Positions 1 through 10,844 of a DNA stretch of 64,000 bases are shown here, piece after piece. Source of the stretch: Henckelia pumila (lineage: Eukaryota; Streptophyta; Magnoliopsida; Lamiales; Gesneriaceae); the NCBI RefSeq assembly GCF_033568475.1, contig NC_133123.1, forward strand, positions 930,001-994,000. The letters run 5' to 3'. Below the pieces are notes generated by a model. The model saw only the letters and a list, made by a program, of their open reading frames with translations, did no database searches and was not told the origin of the DNA. How positions within the stretch are numbered: the stretch's first letter is position 1; each line of letters begins with the position of its first letter. Both the position numbers and the translations under genes were made by a program.

Positions 1-2026
1 AACCATGTTTTTGTTTCTTTGCAGATGTTGGAGTCGTCCAAGGATCTTGAAGAGGGAGCTTTCATGATGAGAGTGGGTAGTGGGGAAAGATTGTCAGTGA
101 CGGAAGTTGGGACAATGCGACTGTCATTTAAGAATGATATTTTTTTACTTTTGAACAATTTTTACTTTATTCCCGGTTTCCAACGCAATTTGATTTAAGT
201 TTACAAGTTGCATGAACAATTTATTTTTGTTTCTTTTGAGATTGATTCTATTTCAAATAATAAGAATGGTATGAATATTTGTTCTGGTTATGTTGAGAAT
301 GGTTTATATTTCATTAACCAACTTCACATAATTTACTTCAAACTGAAATGCTCAAAGTCGCTGAACCAACCCCTAAAAGAAGGAAGATTTCTCATGAAAA
401 TAATGACACTTTTTTGTGGCATTTAAGACTTGGTCATATTAATGTAGAAAGGATAGAAAAACTAGTAAATGATGGTCCTTTGAAGGAGTTAAACGTTGGC
501 TCTCTATCAGTCTGCGAGTCCTGTCTTGAAGGAAAGATGACCAAAAGATAATTTTTGGCAAAAGTTGAAAGAGCGAAGGCACCTCTAAAAATTATACATT
601 CTGATGTATGTGGACCTTTGAATGTCAAAGCAAGAGGAGGCTACGAATATTTCATCGCATTTATTGATGATTATTCTAGATATTGATATGCATTTCTAAT
701 GCAAAGAAAGTTCGAATCTTTTGAAAAGTTCAAACAATCTCGTGCTGAAGTAGAAAATCAACTAAGCAAATCAATCAAGATTCTTCGATCTGATCGAGGA
801 GGAGAGTACATGGATTATGAATTCAAAGACCACTTGATTCATGACAATGGAATACTATCACAGCTCACTGCACCTGGGACACCACAACAAAATGGTGTGG
901 CCGAAAGAAAAAATCAAACACTGCTTGACATGATGAGATCAATGTTAAGTTATTCTTCTTTGCCTAACTCATTTTGGGGTTATGCACTACAAACAGCTGT
1001 ATACATTTTGAATATTGTTCCATCTAAATCAATTCCTAAAACTCCCCTAGAGTTGTGGAATGGTCACAAACCTAGTTTGAGACACATTCGCATATGGGGG
1101 TGTCCAGCACATGTGCTGAAAGGAAATACTAGAAAATTGGAACCTCGTTCAGAAGTGTGTATTTTTGTGGTCTATCCTAAGGGAACAAGAGGAGGTTTAT
1201 TTTATAGTGCTACCAAAAACAAAGTATTTGTATCGACAAATGCTACTTTTCTTGAGCATAACTATATGAAAGACTTCAAACCCAGAAGTAAAGTAGTTCC
1301 AGAAGAGTTGCTGGCTGATGAGATTAGCCTCATACCAACAAGAGTTGTTGAACAACAAATAGTGGAGACCAATACTCAAGTTCCAACTCCACCACCTCCA
1401 CCACGACGTATTGAAAGGGAAATAAGATTACCTATTTGCTATCGTGAAGAAGGAGAAGCACAAGTTGCAGTTACTGATGGAGGTGACGATGATCCATTGA
1501 CATATAAGATGGCAATGCTTGATGTTGATCAAGAAAATGGCAAGAAGCCATGAAACTGGAAATGGAGTTCATGTACTCGGATTCAGTCTGGATACTTGTA
1601 GATCAACCTGAAGGTGTTAAGCCTATTGGTTGCAAATGGATCTACAAGAAAAAGAGAGGACCCGATGGGAAATTAAAGACTTTCAAAGCTAGGTTAGTGG
1701 CAAAGGGTTTTACCCAAAGGGAAGGAGTAGACTATGAGGATACTTTTTCTCCGGTTGCCATGTTGAAATCTATGCGGATTCTTTTATCCATTGTTGTAAA
1801 TTATGATTATGAGGTATGACAAATGGATGTTAAGACGGCGTTCTTGAACGGCCATCTTGAGGAAACCATTTTTATGGAACAACTAGAGGGTTTCATAGTT
1901 AAAGGCCAAGAGCAGAAATTCTGCAAGCTGCAAAGATCCATTTATGGACTTAAGCATGCTTATAGATCATGAAATATCAAATTTGATGAAGCTATAAAGT
2001 CTTATGGTTTTCATCAAAATGTGGGT
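1..2026 (+). mobile_element. Ty1/copia retrotransposon, pol fragment (fossil)
   Basis: Reading left to right there is the end of a protease-side segment, a GAG-pre-integrase zinc-binding region (about 348-551, with the HLRLGHIN and CESCLEGKM signatures), an integrase core (about 600-1200, with LRSDRGGEY and [13 protein letters not shown] typical of the catalytic domain) and the start of the reverse transcriptase (about 1550-2010, with CKWIYKKKRGPDGK and FKARLVAKGFTQREG). This order, integrase before RT, is diagnostic of Ty1/copia. The element is broken in several places and is cut at 2026/2027 by a Ty3-type LTR; the rest of its RT, RNase H and 3' LTR are not in the window. It is an old, inactive copy. 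Confidence 0.93.
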
Positions 2027-3761
2027 TGTTGCGAAATTTGTACCCGCAAGTGAACGTTGTCAAATTTTAATATAGTGATAAATAGAGTATCGTTTTCACG
2101 AAGAGTAATGTGAAAATATTCAGTACTTGTAATTAAAATAATCTTAATTTTATTTAGAAAATTAATGATAATAAGATTTGCAGAAAAATAAAAATAATCA
2201 GAGGATTTTTTGATAGCACACACACAATTTTCAAAAAATATCAATTAGAGGAAAAATGGTCTAGAGGTTTAGATTTCACCTGGTTTCAACAACAATCACT
2301 CCTAAATAATTTATTTTCAAGAATTCATTTCAATTAATAGTCAAGAATACTGGTAAATGTATTTTATACACTTAATTTGATTATGATTTTAATGGTTTAT
2401 TGTTTGTTTCGAGCAAATTTATGCGCAAGTTTTGTTATTTTTGTGCTTGTAGGGGAATTAGTAAGATTGTGTTGAGAAAAGAGTAAAAATGAAGAAAAGA
2501 AGAAGCTGTGAAGAAAAGAAAATAAGAAGAATAAAGAGAACGAAAAAGAAAAGAATAGAAAGAGAAGAAATCAGCGCTTGTTTATAGCGCTAAAGAAAAT
2601 ACATCGCTAAAGTAGATAAGATCACGCTTATTCATGCGCTATCGCGCTTAAAAAAGTGCTATCGCACTATTTCCGTGTTGTTGAAGAATTAAATCTGCGA
2701 GCTTGATGCGCGCCCGCGTAGTAGCTTTGAACGCCCGCCCCGTCGCTCAAGATTTATGTTTTAAAATTGTCAGCAAGGAAACTTTGGGCTTTTTAATGGG
2801 CTTTTATTTGCACGATATAAAAAGGAGTCTGAAGTCAGAACAATGGGGAGAACCGCCACACGCATATCAGAGAAAAAGATTGAAGAATTTGATCGTGAAT
2901 TTCTGAAGAGGAATTTGTGTTTATCATGAAGAAAAAATACGGAGATCGATCGACTGGACATAGAAGACCGACGACGGATTTGTTTTCTATCTTTATTTAT
3001 TAAATTATTATTTGATGTTTAATTTTCTGAAAATGAATTATTTTTATCAAAATTTTATTATAAACTAAATTTTTAGAGTCTAGAGGTCAGATGGAACCTA
3101 GTGTAGACACTTTCATAAATTTTTGATTTTATTGAATTGAGTTCCTCTAGAGTAATTGTTTTCTAGATTTGAATGTCTATTCAATTACTTGATTAATAAC
3201 TGAATTATAATATTTATTTGAAATTTGGCACTCTGGAGAGAGATTTTGAATAGGACCAATAGAAATAATACTGTTAATTGTTTATATAGCTCGAGAGAGG
3301 ATATAATTTTAACAGAGCTTTAAAAAGAACATTGTTTTGCATAGATCACTACAAGTAGATTTTTAATAGGGATATTGGAATTAAATTATAGTTGATATAA
3401 TCTATTTGTTGCTCGGAATAGGGAAATAGAATAATCTAAGTGTTCTTGGCTATTGATTGAATGAAATTCATGAAAATAAATTATTTAGGAGTGATTGTTG
3501 TTGAAACCAAGTGAAATCTAAACCACTAGACCATTTTTTCTCTGATTGATATTTCTTTTAGAATTGTGAGCGTGCTAAAAATTCCTTTGCTTATTTTTAT
3601 TTTGCTGCAAATCTTCTAAAAATTAATTTTTTAAATAAAATAAGGACTATTTTAATTACAAGCATTGAATATTTTTAATTTACTCCTCGTGGAAACGATA
3701 CTCTTTTTATCACTATATTAAAACTTGACACCGTGCACTTGCGGGCACAAATATCGCAAAA
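2027..3761 (+). repeat. LTR with about 320-bp inverted termini
   Basis: The first about 320 bases (2027-2349) and the last about 320 bases (3438-3761) of this LTR are reverse complements of each other at roughly 85 percent identity by eye. Shared landmarks include CCGCAAGTG, AATATAGTGATAAA, GAGTATCGTTT, AAAAATGGTCTAG and CAACAATCACTCC. The middle 1.1 kb is not part of the palindrome. Short inverted ends (TG..CA) are normal for LTRs; hundreds of bases are not. Confidence 0.8.
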
Positions 3762-4191
3762 AGTTTTTTAGCGTCGTTGCAGGGAGTAATTTTTGATTTT
3801 GTTTAGTCTTGTTATCAATTATTCTAAGTTTTAATTTAGAGTTTTAATTTATTTTAGTTTAAGTTTTTAATTGATTTCTGTTGTTCTTCATTGCAGTTTA
3901 TGAGAAGATCTCAAAGCGGAATTCTTTACTTTTTGATCCAGAAATCGAACGAACTGCACGTGCTTTGAGAAGAGCTAGAAGATAAGAACAACAAAATATG
4001 GCTGAAGAAAATCAAGCTCCCTTGGTGCCAATCAGATATCACTTTCGGCTGACGATCGAGGTTCACTATTCTGGAATCGCTCGAGGGACGATAAATGCAA
4101 ACAATTTTGAACTGAAGTTGGCTTTGATTAACATGGTTCAACAGAACCAGTTTAATGGAAGTAAAACTGCTGATCATCATCTACACCTGCG

Positions 4192-4414
4192 TAGGGCTGG
4201 GATACCTAACTAAAATACCAACTTTTCGAGATACCGTACCGAAATTTTATCGATTTTTAGACATTTTTTTGGTATATCGAATTTTTTTCAGTATCTATAC
4301 GGTATCAATATGGATTTTTTTTCATACCAAAATTTCGAAATTTCGATATCGGTATTTGTATGAATTTTTTTCATACCAATATTTTAGATACGGTATACCG
4401 AAAATCCACCTCTA
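4192..4414. mobile_element. hAT-type MITE, 223 bp, 8-bp TSD CACCTGCG
   Basis: The element starts TAGGGCTGG and ends CCACCTCTA, which are imperfect inverted repeats of each other, and its body is made of repeated GGTAT/ATACC motifs that fold back. It is flanked by a perfect 8-bp duplication, CACCTGCG at 4184-4191 and 4415-4422. An 8-bp target duplication and a TAGGG-type terminus are the hAT signature. It has no coding capacity. It lies inside the gag region of the Ty3-type element and is therefore younger than that element. Confidence 0.92.
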
Positions 4415-4815
4415 CACCTGCGCACCTTCTTGGAGATTACTGATACGGTAAAGATGAATGGTGTGCCTGAGTATATTATACATTTACGCTTGTTTTTTTT
4501 TTTTTCTCAAGGATCATGCACGAAGCTGGTTGCAGTTGTTGCTGCCGCTAGCCAAGCATCACTGCTTGGGAGGATATGGCGGTTAAATTTTTAGCGAAAT
4601 ATTTTCCACCTGCCAAGTCCAACCAGCTAAAAATAGAGATTAGCACCTTTCATCAGCATGATTTACTTGATTCTAGCTCGGCCCCTGGCTGGAGTTTCGG
4701 TTGTTATTGAAGGATCTCATCCTCCAAAATAAATTAATTATCTCAATCGTAATGGCTACGAGAAGCTGACGATGTTTCATGTTAAAAATCCAACCACAGT
4801 GAGAATATGGAGAAC

Positions 4816-4988
4816 GGTTTGTTCGATCCTATCCCATGGGCATTACCTCATGGGGTAGGTGGAACTCTTTCATTGGTCCAATCATGGAGGCCTCACAATA
4901 ATTATGTGGGGCCGACATAATTTGACTAATCATGTATTTCTATGTATCACATAGGGTAAAACCCATGGGGTAGGATGAAATGTTCAAT
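4816..4988. mobile_element. MITE, about 173 bp, with empty site in copy B
   Basis: The termini contain imperfect inverted repeats: GATCCTATCCCATGGG on the left and, read from the other strand, CATCCTACCCCATGGG on the right. GAGAAC is present on both sides (4810-4815 and 4989-4994). Copy B of the segmental duplication has a single GAGAAC at the matching place (21697-21702) and none of the insert, so this is an insertion with a target duplication and not a deletion. Superfamily is uncertain; a 9-bp duplication with two mismatches (Mutator-like) is possible. Confidence 0.85.
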
Positions 4989-5012
4989 GAGAACATTAGC
5001 TGGGAGCAAAAG

Positions 5013-5444
5013 ATGAATGCGTTGACTCATATTCGGACCACCCCGACAAACTCGCCGCCACTTCATTCCCAGCTATTCATAGCCCACAAATACCCTGCTA
5101 TCTCAACTGGGACTACCCACCTTATCTCCTTTGCCACCAATCCTCCGCCTCCTTGCCTCCGCCGCTGCTGAAATGGGTCATCTCTCGTTTCTTTGAAAGG
5201 ATATCGAGACCGGGGATTCACCAGACTTCGTGGCGCTCCAGATGCCCCTTTCAACTCCCCCCACCGCTGGTCCTGGCCAAGGGAGTGGAGGAAGCACGGT
5301 GGAGCGAGGAAGAAAAAAGAGAATATGTGTGGAAAAGATTCACTAGGAAACGCCTCGGGAGTAATGTCAACCCCTGGATTCCCATTCTTTTACGTAATAT
5401 GTTGTTGTTCTTTGTTGTGGGATCCCATTCCATATGATGGATGA
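5013..5444 (+). pseudogene. Unnamed hydrophobic-tailed protein gene, copy A (broken)
   Basis: This is the homologue of the intact ORF at 21721-22158. The N-terminus (MNALTHIRTTPTNSPP) is in one frame and the conserved core (RFTRKRLGSNVNPWIPILL) in another. Compared with copy B there is a one-base loss near 5082 (GCCCACAAATACC against GCCACCCAAATACC) and a five-base length change near 5410 that alters the C-terminal end, replacing the tail found in B. A MITE also sits immediately upstream of the start. A shortened protein from a later ATG cannot be excluded, but two independent frame changes point to loss of function. Confidence 0.75.
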
Positions 5445-6766
5445 CACCTCGCCATATATGTGTTTCTTGGCTTTCTGATCAAATATATGTATGTGCTATA
5501 TATGATTTTATTATCTCTTTCTATCCTATTGATCGACATGTATGATCCAAAGGGCTCTCTCTCTTTATCATCTGCGGTTTAATTGTAATTATGTTTCGAT
5601 TGTTCTCAAATCTTAAAAAGAAAAATGGTTGCAATTTGCAGTGTGAGCAGTGACATTGTATTTTACTAGCTATAGGGGAGAAAAAGAAAATGGAAACACA
5701 AAAGAGGATTAAAATATTGATTTAAATCGTGAATGAATGGCGCTAATCGCGCAAGATTTTCACGAAGCCCAAGAAAGAACCAGCGTGAAGTTGTTGACAA
5801 AGTGCAAAAAAGTCATTTCGCCGGTCAAACCAGAACCTATATAATATACGTTTGGTGTGACCTTCAATATTATTAAATAATAATATTTGCAGGGGGCATG
5901 TCTTGTGCACTCAGTGCTCTATAATTCATGTCCCACCCACTCCTCAATCCACGCATAATGAACCGGCAAAATCCTTCCACATTTCTCATCCTTTTTTTGT
6001 TTAATTTTTATTTCCCTGCTTTGGTCAAGAGACTATGCTTGGATTATACATAACCTACCTTGAAATATTTATTATTATTATTGTTTAGTGTAAATTTCTT
6101 GAATATACTCTAACAAAGAATACCGCGCGCGGGACACAACAACTATTTGGCCTTCATACATAATACAATTTGGGTTTATAAATTATATTGCATTATGCTA
6201 GTACACTAACTGGAAATTTTTTTAGCATATTTGTAACATATTATGAGAAGAAATTACAATGTTTTAAAAACACCTACCATGATCTTCAAAAAGTAATATA
6301 AACAAACTTGAAACATTATTGCCTGTAGGATTCAGTATGGAGGGCGAGAGTAATGCCAACAGCCAATGCATATAAATGGGAATTAATTTTAGCATAACAC
6401 TTACTAATATCTCATGTAATTTTTCGATAACTCTATAATTCATCCGAAACTATTGTCTTGATTATATTTGGATTGAAGTTTTATGAAATATACACCCATT
6501 CCTTTACTCAATTAAAAAACGCATGCAATTTTTATTAAAATGAAAACATATATAATCAATAAATACTACTCTCTATAGGTACCCCGGTTAGCAACAAAAG
6601 TAAGTTGAAAATTAAATAAAAAACAACATCCTATCACCCCATTCCCACTAGCCCCAAGAAAGTACTCCATCTCGTAAATCCTCTATATAAACCTCTCTAT
6701 ATAAAGAGAGAAAGAAGCATGAGAGTACTCCCACAACATTATACAAGCTAGCTATCTTTCGATCCA
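5445..6766. other. Copy A spacer between the two duplicated genes
   Basis: AT-rich non-coding DNA matching 22159-24302 of copy B apart from the two segments absent here. The E6-like promoter lies at its right end. No ORF or RNA gene is supported. Confidence 0.7.
6700..6705 (+). promoter_or_regulatory. TATA box of E6-like copy A
   Basis: TATAAA sits 62 bases before the ATG at 6767 in a CT-rich context (CTCTCTATATAAAG). The same element is at 24232 in copy B. Confidence 0.6.
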
Positions 6767-7541
6767 ATGGCTTCCTTTTCAGCCAAACATCTGCTTCCCT
6801 TCCTCCTCCTCACCCTCTTATCCTCACTGCATTTCACTCATGCACGAGACAGCTACCAACAACAATGTTCTTGATCCACACGAAGAACATCCCCTGAGCA
6901 ATCAGCAACAACAAGAACCCGATTTCCTCCCCGAAAACGAGAATGGCTACGGCCAAGAATCCACCAAACTCCCTCCTTCCTCCGCCGCCACCACCGTTCC
7001 CGGTGACGTGGAATCTACACAACCCCTCAACAAGTACCGCCCCAAGAACTACAATCCCGTAGCCTATGTCACCGAACCAGAAGATACAGGCGACTCCCCT
7101 TCGTCTACGAATTACGAAAACAGCAATAACTACCCCAACACACAGCAAGAAGAAGAAGAAGAAGAAGAAGCAGAATACAGAAGCTACCCCACCACCAAAA
7201 CAGCAAACAACAGAAACAACTACAATAGTAATTACTACGGCGGTGGCAGCAGTTTTAACAGCGACAACAAGTACTTCAACAATGGCGGCGAAACTAACAG
7301 GTATCAGCCGCAAGGCATGAGTGATACGAGATCCCTGGAAAGTGGGAAATATTATTATGATGTTAATTCTGAGAAATACAACAGTAACCATCCGTATACG
7401 AGATTGAACGGTGGTGTTCGAGCAAGGAATCAACAGTACAGTGACAGTGAAAACACGTTTGAGTTTAACGGTGAAGATTCCATTGGAGGATACCAGAACC
7501 AATATGACTTCCAAGACGAAGAAGACACCGGCCTGCCATGA
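6767..7541 (+). pseudogene. E6-like protein gene, copy A (frameshifted)
   Basis: Nearly identical to the intact E6-like gene at 24303-25109. The signal-peptide start (MASFSAKHLLPFLLLTLLSS) is present, but a 26-base deletion just after HARDS, between two short ACAGC repeats, shifts the frame and gives a stop a few codons later. The remaining 233 codons stay open from an internal ATG at 6840, so a cytosolic protein lacking the signal peptide could in principle be made. The diagnostic E6 motif QGMSDTRSLESGKYYYDV is intact. A glutamate run is longer here than in copy B, a length change expected of a GAA repeat. The long open antisense frame is an artefact of the biased composition. Confidence 0.88.
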
Positions 7542-7932
7542 AATTCGAACGACCAACGTGCACTCAAGTTAATTTGGAGATCTCATTTAAAATTGCATGT
7601 CCACGTTATCAATTTCAGGATTTCAGGGTTTTTTATTAAAAAAAAATACCATATATATATGTTTAATCGGTAAGAAAACAAAATTACAGTTTTATTTATG
7701 CACTGTCTTTTGTGTTCAACTTAATATTCTTTTTATCCTTTGTAATTTCCTAATTAATGTGTGATTGTGTGAAGACATATATATAAGTTGAACTTTGTGT
7801 TAATTTTATGCAATTAATCTCCTGTAGAATAACTGGATTAAAATTAAGTATATATCCGTAATTATTATGAATATTAATTTTTAATGTTGCAAAAAAAATT
7901 ATTTTGACTAACTAGCTAGAATGTTTTAAGTA

Positions 7933-8097
7933 GGGTAAATTTGCAATCAATACCCAAACCTATTTTCAACTTACATTTTAATATCTAACCCATAAAAATT
8001 TATTTTCTACTCCCTGGAAAGAGAATATTTTGTTTAAAAATATCAATTCTACCCTTATCTATTAAAAATCCTCATAAATCACTACAAAAAAAATGTT
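7933..8097. other. Junction between copy A and the pararetrovirus fossil
   Basis: Sequence after the end of homology to copy B starts TAGGGTAAATTTGCAATC and includes a CACTACAAAAAAAATG motif near 8081 like a CACTA terminus, but no partner end is visible. Too short and degraded to assign. Confidence 0.3.
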
Positions 8098-9537
8098 GAG
8101 AGAATGGATAATAAAAACAAAACAAATCCAAATAGTATTTATATAAAAATTCAAATTAAAATTAAAGAACATAAACCATATCATATACATGCTTATGTTG
8201 ATACAGGAGCAAGTATGTGTTTAGGAAGTAAACATATACTTCCAAATCATTATTGGAAGAAATATGATAAAGGATTAAAAGTCCGAATAGGAGATGTATC
8301 AATAATAATGTTTGATACAGTAGCAGAAAAATTAAAAATAGAAATCGAAGAAACAAAATTTGTAATACCCATTATATATCAAATAGAATCAGGAATGGAC
8401 ATTATAATAGGAAATAACTTTTTAAGAAAATATCTCCCTTTTACACAATTTGAAGATCACATAACTTTAAACAAAGGATCATCAATGATTTACATTCCTA
8501 AAATACGAACAGCATTTCGTGTAGGAAATGAAGGATTTACGAAGAATTTTCATAAACGAAATACAAATCCAATAGAGCTTAAAATAGAAAATATTTTAAC
8601 GATTAATCCTGAAAAATAAATCATGAAGAAATTTCATGATATTTATTATGAAAATTCTCAGGACAAAATTAAGAAAATAAAACAATTTATTGCTTCAATA
8701 AAACTCAAAGACCCTAATATCACAATTCGTGAAGCACCAAGAAGATGTAACATGGATGATGTAAAAATATTTGAAAAAGAGGTTCAAGAATTATTAAAAC
8801 TTAAGATAATCATCCCTAGTAAGAGTCCACACTCTTCACCAGCCTTTTATGTCAGTAAAAAAGATACTGATAAGAAAAGAATGGTAATTGATTGTCGGAA
8901 AATGAATAAAGCAACAATTATGGACGGATATTATATCCCAAATAAGAATGATTTACTATCCTATATAGGAGAAATGAAATATTTTTCCAATTTAGATTGT
9001 AAATCAGGATTCTGGCAAATTCAGCTAGAACCACAAACACAATTACTTACAGCATTCAGTTGTCCAAAAGGACAGTATCAATGGACTGTATTACCTTTCG
9101 GACTTAAACAAGCACCAGGAATCTTTCAAAGATATATGGATGAATCTTTTAAATCATATGTAGATTTTTGTTGTGTTTACATGGATGACATATTAATTTA
9201 TTCAAAAACATTAGAACAACATTATAAAGACCTCATGACAGTGTTAGAAATTTGTCATAAAGATGGAATTATACTTTCTTAAAAGAAAGCACAATTGTTT
9301 AAAACAAAAATAAATTATTTAGGATTACAAATAGAAGATGGAAAACATTGTTTACAACAGCATATACTTAAGAAAATCCACGATTTTTCTAGTGAAATCA
9401 AGGATAAGGATCAATTAAGAAGATTTTTAGGATTATTAACTTACTCTGGAAATTACATTAAGAAACTTGCAGAAATCAGAAAACTTCTCCAGGTAAAACT
9501 TAAACAAGACTACAAGTGGAAATGGTCTAAAGAAGAT
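8098..9537 (+). mobile_element. Endogenous pararetrovirus (Caulimoviridae) fragment, protease-RT (fossil)
   Basis: Two blocks are recognisable. The first (8104-8619) is an aspartic protease with the active-site core YVDTGAS and the downstream IIIGNNFL flap-side motif. The second (from 8623) is a reverse transcriptase with PHSSPAFYV, KRMVIDCRKMNKAT, LDCKSGFWQI, PFGLKQAPGIFQ and the catalytic YMDDILIYS. It leads towards the RNase H connection (YLGLQIEDGKH, LRRFLGLLTYSGNY). This is the Caulimoviridae style and not the usual Ty3 one. The florendovirus-like group is a plausible home but cannot be fixed without alignment. Movement protein, capsid and complete RNase H are absent. It is broken, with few breaks inside the surviving part, and its right end is cut by the LTR element at 9538. 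Confidence 0.85.
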
Positions 9538-10312
9538 TGTAAAGATCAAGAAATTTATGTGCATGCAATTTCAAAAGAAATTACACCAAGAGTTATGCAA
9601 GATTAATTATCTCAATTAATGTTGGCATTAACTCAAGAAGTTGAAAAGCCAAAGGACAAACCATGAAACTCCCATCATCAATTATCATTATGGACATGAT
9701 TAAGGACTTTTATGACCATTAAAAGTGTCCTTTCACCTTCTACTAAACCTCACCTATAAATAGAGCAAGGAATTAGATACACCAAACCCAAACTTTGCTC
9801 TCTCCATATCTCACAAAATTTAGTATCTATAGTGGTCGAGACTCTGCCTAATTTTTGAATCTGGAGTAGCTTGTGTTCAAAGCAAGTAGTCGATCAAGAG
9901 TGCTGTTGAAAGTCCTGATCGAGGTGTCATCCAATTTTGAGTTAGGGTTCTGACCAAAGATCCGATATACTTCAATTTTTGTGGGAATCAGGTAAGTGGG
10001 TTATTGTTTCTTTAAGCCATCTTTGTTTCAATTCGATGAAAATCATTGAGTCTTGTTTCTATTGGACTCTTTTTGTTCATTTTGATTCTCTAAGCATTAT
10101 TCTAAGAAACCATCGAAATCTTTGTTTGGGCTTATTCTTGTTTGAAATCACCAAGTATCCGTTTTAAGTTTTGATCGTACACTGTTTGTTTTATGTCCTT
10201 TGACTCCGTATATGTTTCGTTCCACATGAATCCTTTGTTATGCTTCATTTGAAAGTACCTTATGATTCGTTATGCATTCATTTGCTATGCCTTTGTTCAG
10301 ATTCATTTTGTT
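9538..10312 (+). repeat. Left LTR segment
   Basis: Direct-repeat partner of 11530-12304. Contains a TATA-like CCTATAAATAGAGC around 9751, a likely LTR promoter. Confidence 0.8.
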
Positions 10313-10740
10313 CCAAGAATATATTTTGATTTCAAGGATATATCATCGGAATAACACGACAATAATTTTTGGGATAGAAACTCTAATTTTGCTAATTTCC
10401 TTGATTTCTTAGGCTTCCAATTCACATGAATATCTTCAAGATTTTCAATTATAAAATATATTTAATAACCCGATTAAATGATCATTCCAATCCATTTTTA
10501 TTTTCTTAATTTGGAAGACAATGATTTCCAATTTTGAACCTCCTTATACCATATTTTCGAATTATAGTTAGTTAATTTGAAAATGGAATTTTATATTCTC
10601 ATAATCCTTGATCAAATTCAATCAAGAATTGGGAGATGATTATGGTCATACTCCAAGGAAGATTTGAACTCAATTTAGGCATGAATCAAGGTCATTCAAA
10701 TCAATATTATTATCCTACCAAATTAGTCTCCCTTAGGCAC

Positions 10741-10750
10741 CTATATAAAT
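10741..10750 (+). promoter_or_regulatory. TATA box before the coiled-coil ORF
   Basis: CTATATAAAT lies about 100 bases before the ATG at 10845 and is followed by an A/C-rich leader of the kind seen in plant 5' UTRs. It lies outside the direct repeat and so is separate from the LTR promoter. Confidence 0.5.
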
Positions 10751-10844
10751 CACTTTTATAGATGAAAGAAAGCACACCAAGCAACAATTTTACCCAAAAT
10801 TTCGAGCAAGCCCCATCCTATTCCTCAAGCTCACTTTCGAGAAC

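Larger units (their letters stand above)
2027..4760 (+). mobile_element. Ty3-type (Tat/Athila-like) retroelement, 5' LTR plus gag fragment (fossil)
   Basis: A roughly 1.73-kb LTR runs from TGTTGCG at 2027 to CGCAAAA near 3761. It is followed at once by a primer-binding-site-like stretch (3765-3786) that resembles the GCGCCGTTGCCGGGGA site of plant Tat/Athila elements. A gag-like region follows (about 3900-4690), recognisable from residues such as ARALRRAR, SGIARGTINANNF and KFLAKYFPPAKSNQLK. The rest of gag and all of pol are missing, so the element is truncated and has several breaks. It inserted into the copia element to its left and was later hit by the hAT MITE at 4192-4414. The lineage assignment rests on the PBS style and gag flavour only. 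Confidence 0.78.
4771..7932 (+). repeat. Segmental duplication, copy A
   Basis: This block is homologous, in the same orientation, to 21655-25495. It contains an unnamed gene and an E6-like gene in the same order and spacing style, plus their shared intergenic DNA. Homology starts around the GTTTCATG motif near 4776 (21661 in copy B) and fades after the GCTAGAATGTTTTAAGTA motif near 7932 (25495 in copy B). Copy A has a MITE at 4816-4988 that copy B lacks. Copy B has extra segments at about 22527-22793 and 23480-24100 that copy A lacks. Both genes are broken in A. Confidence 0.95.

Noticed and set aside
5193-5444. 83-codon frame (and 21902-22165) overlapping the unnamed gene
   Set aside because: Out-of-frame with the conserved core. 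In copy B the 145-residue frame is the longer and better one, though the alternative frame is open in both copies, so a small doubt remains.
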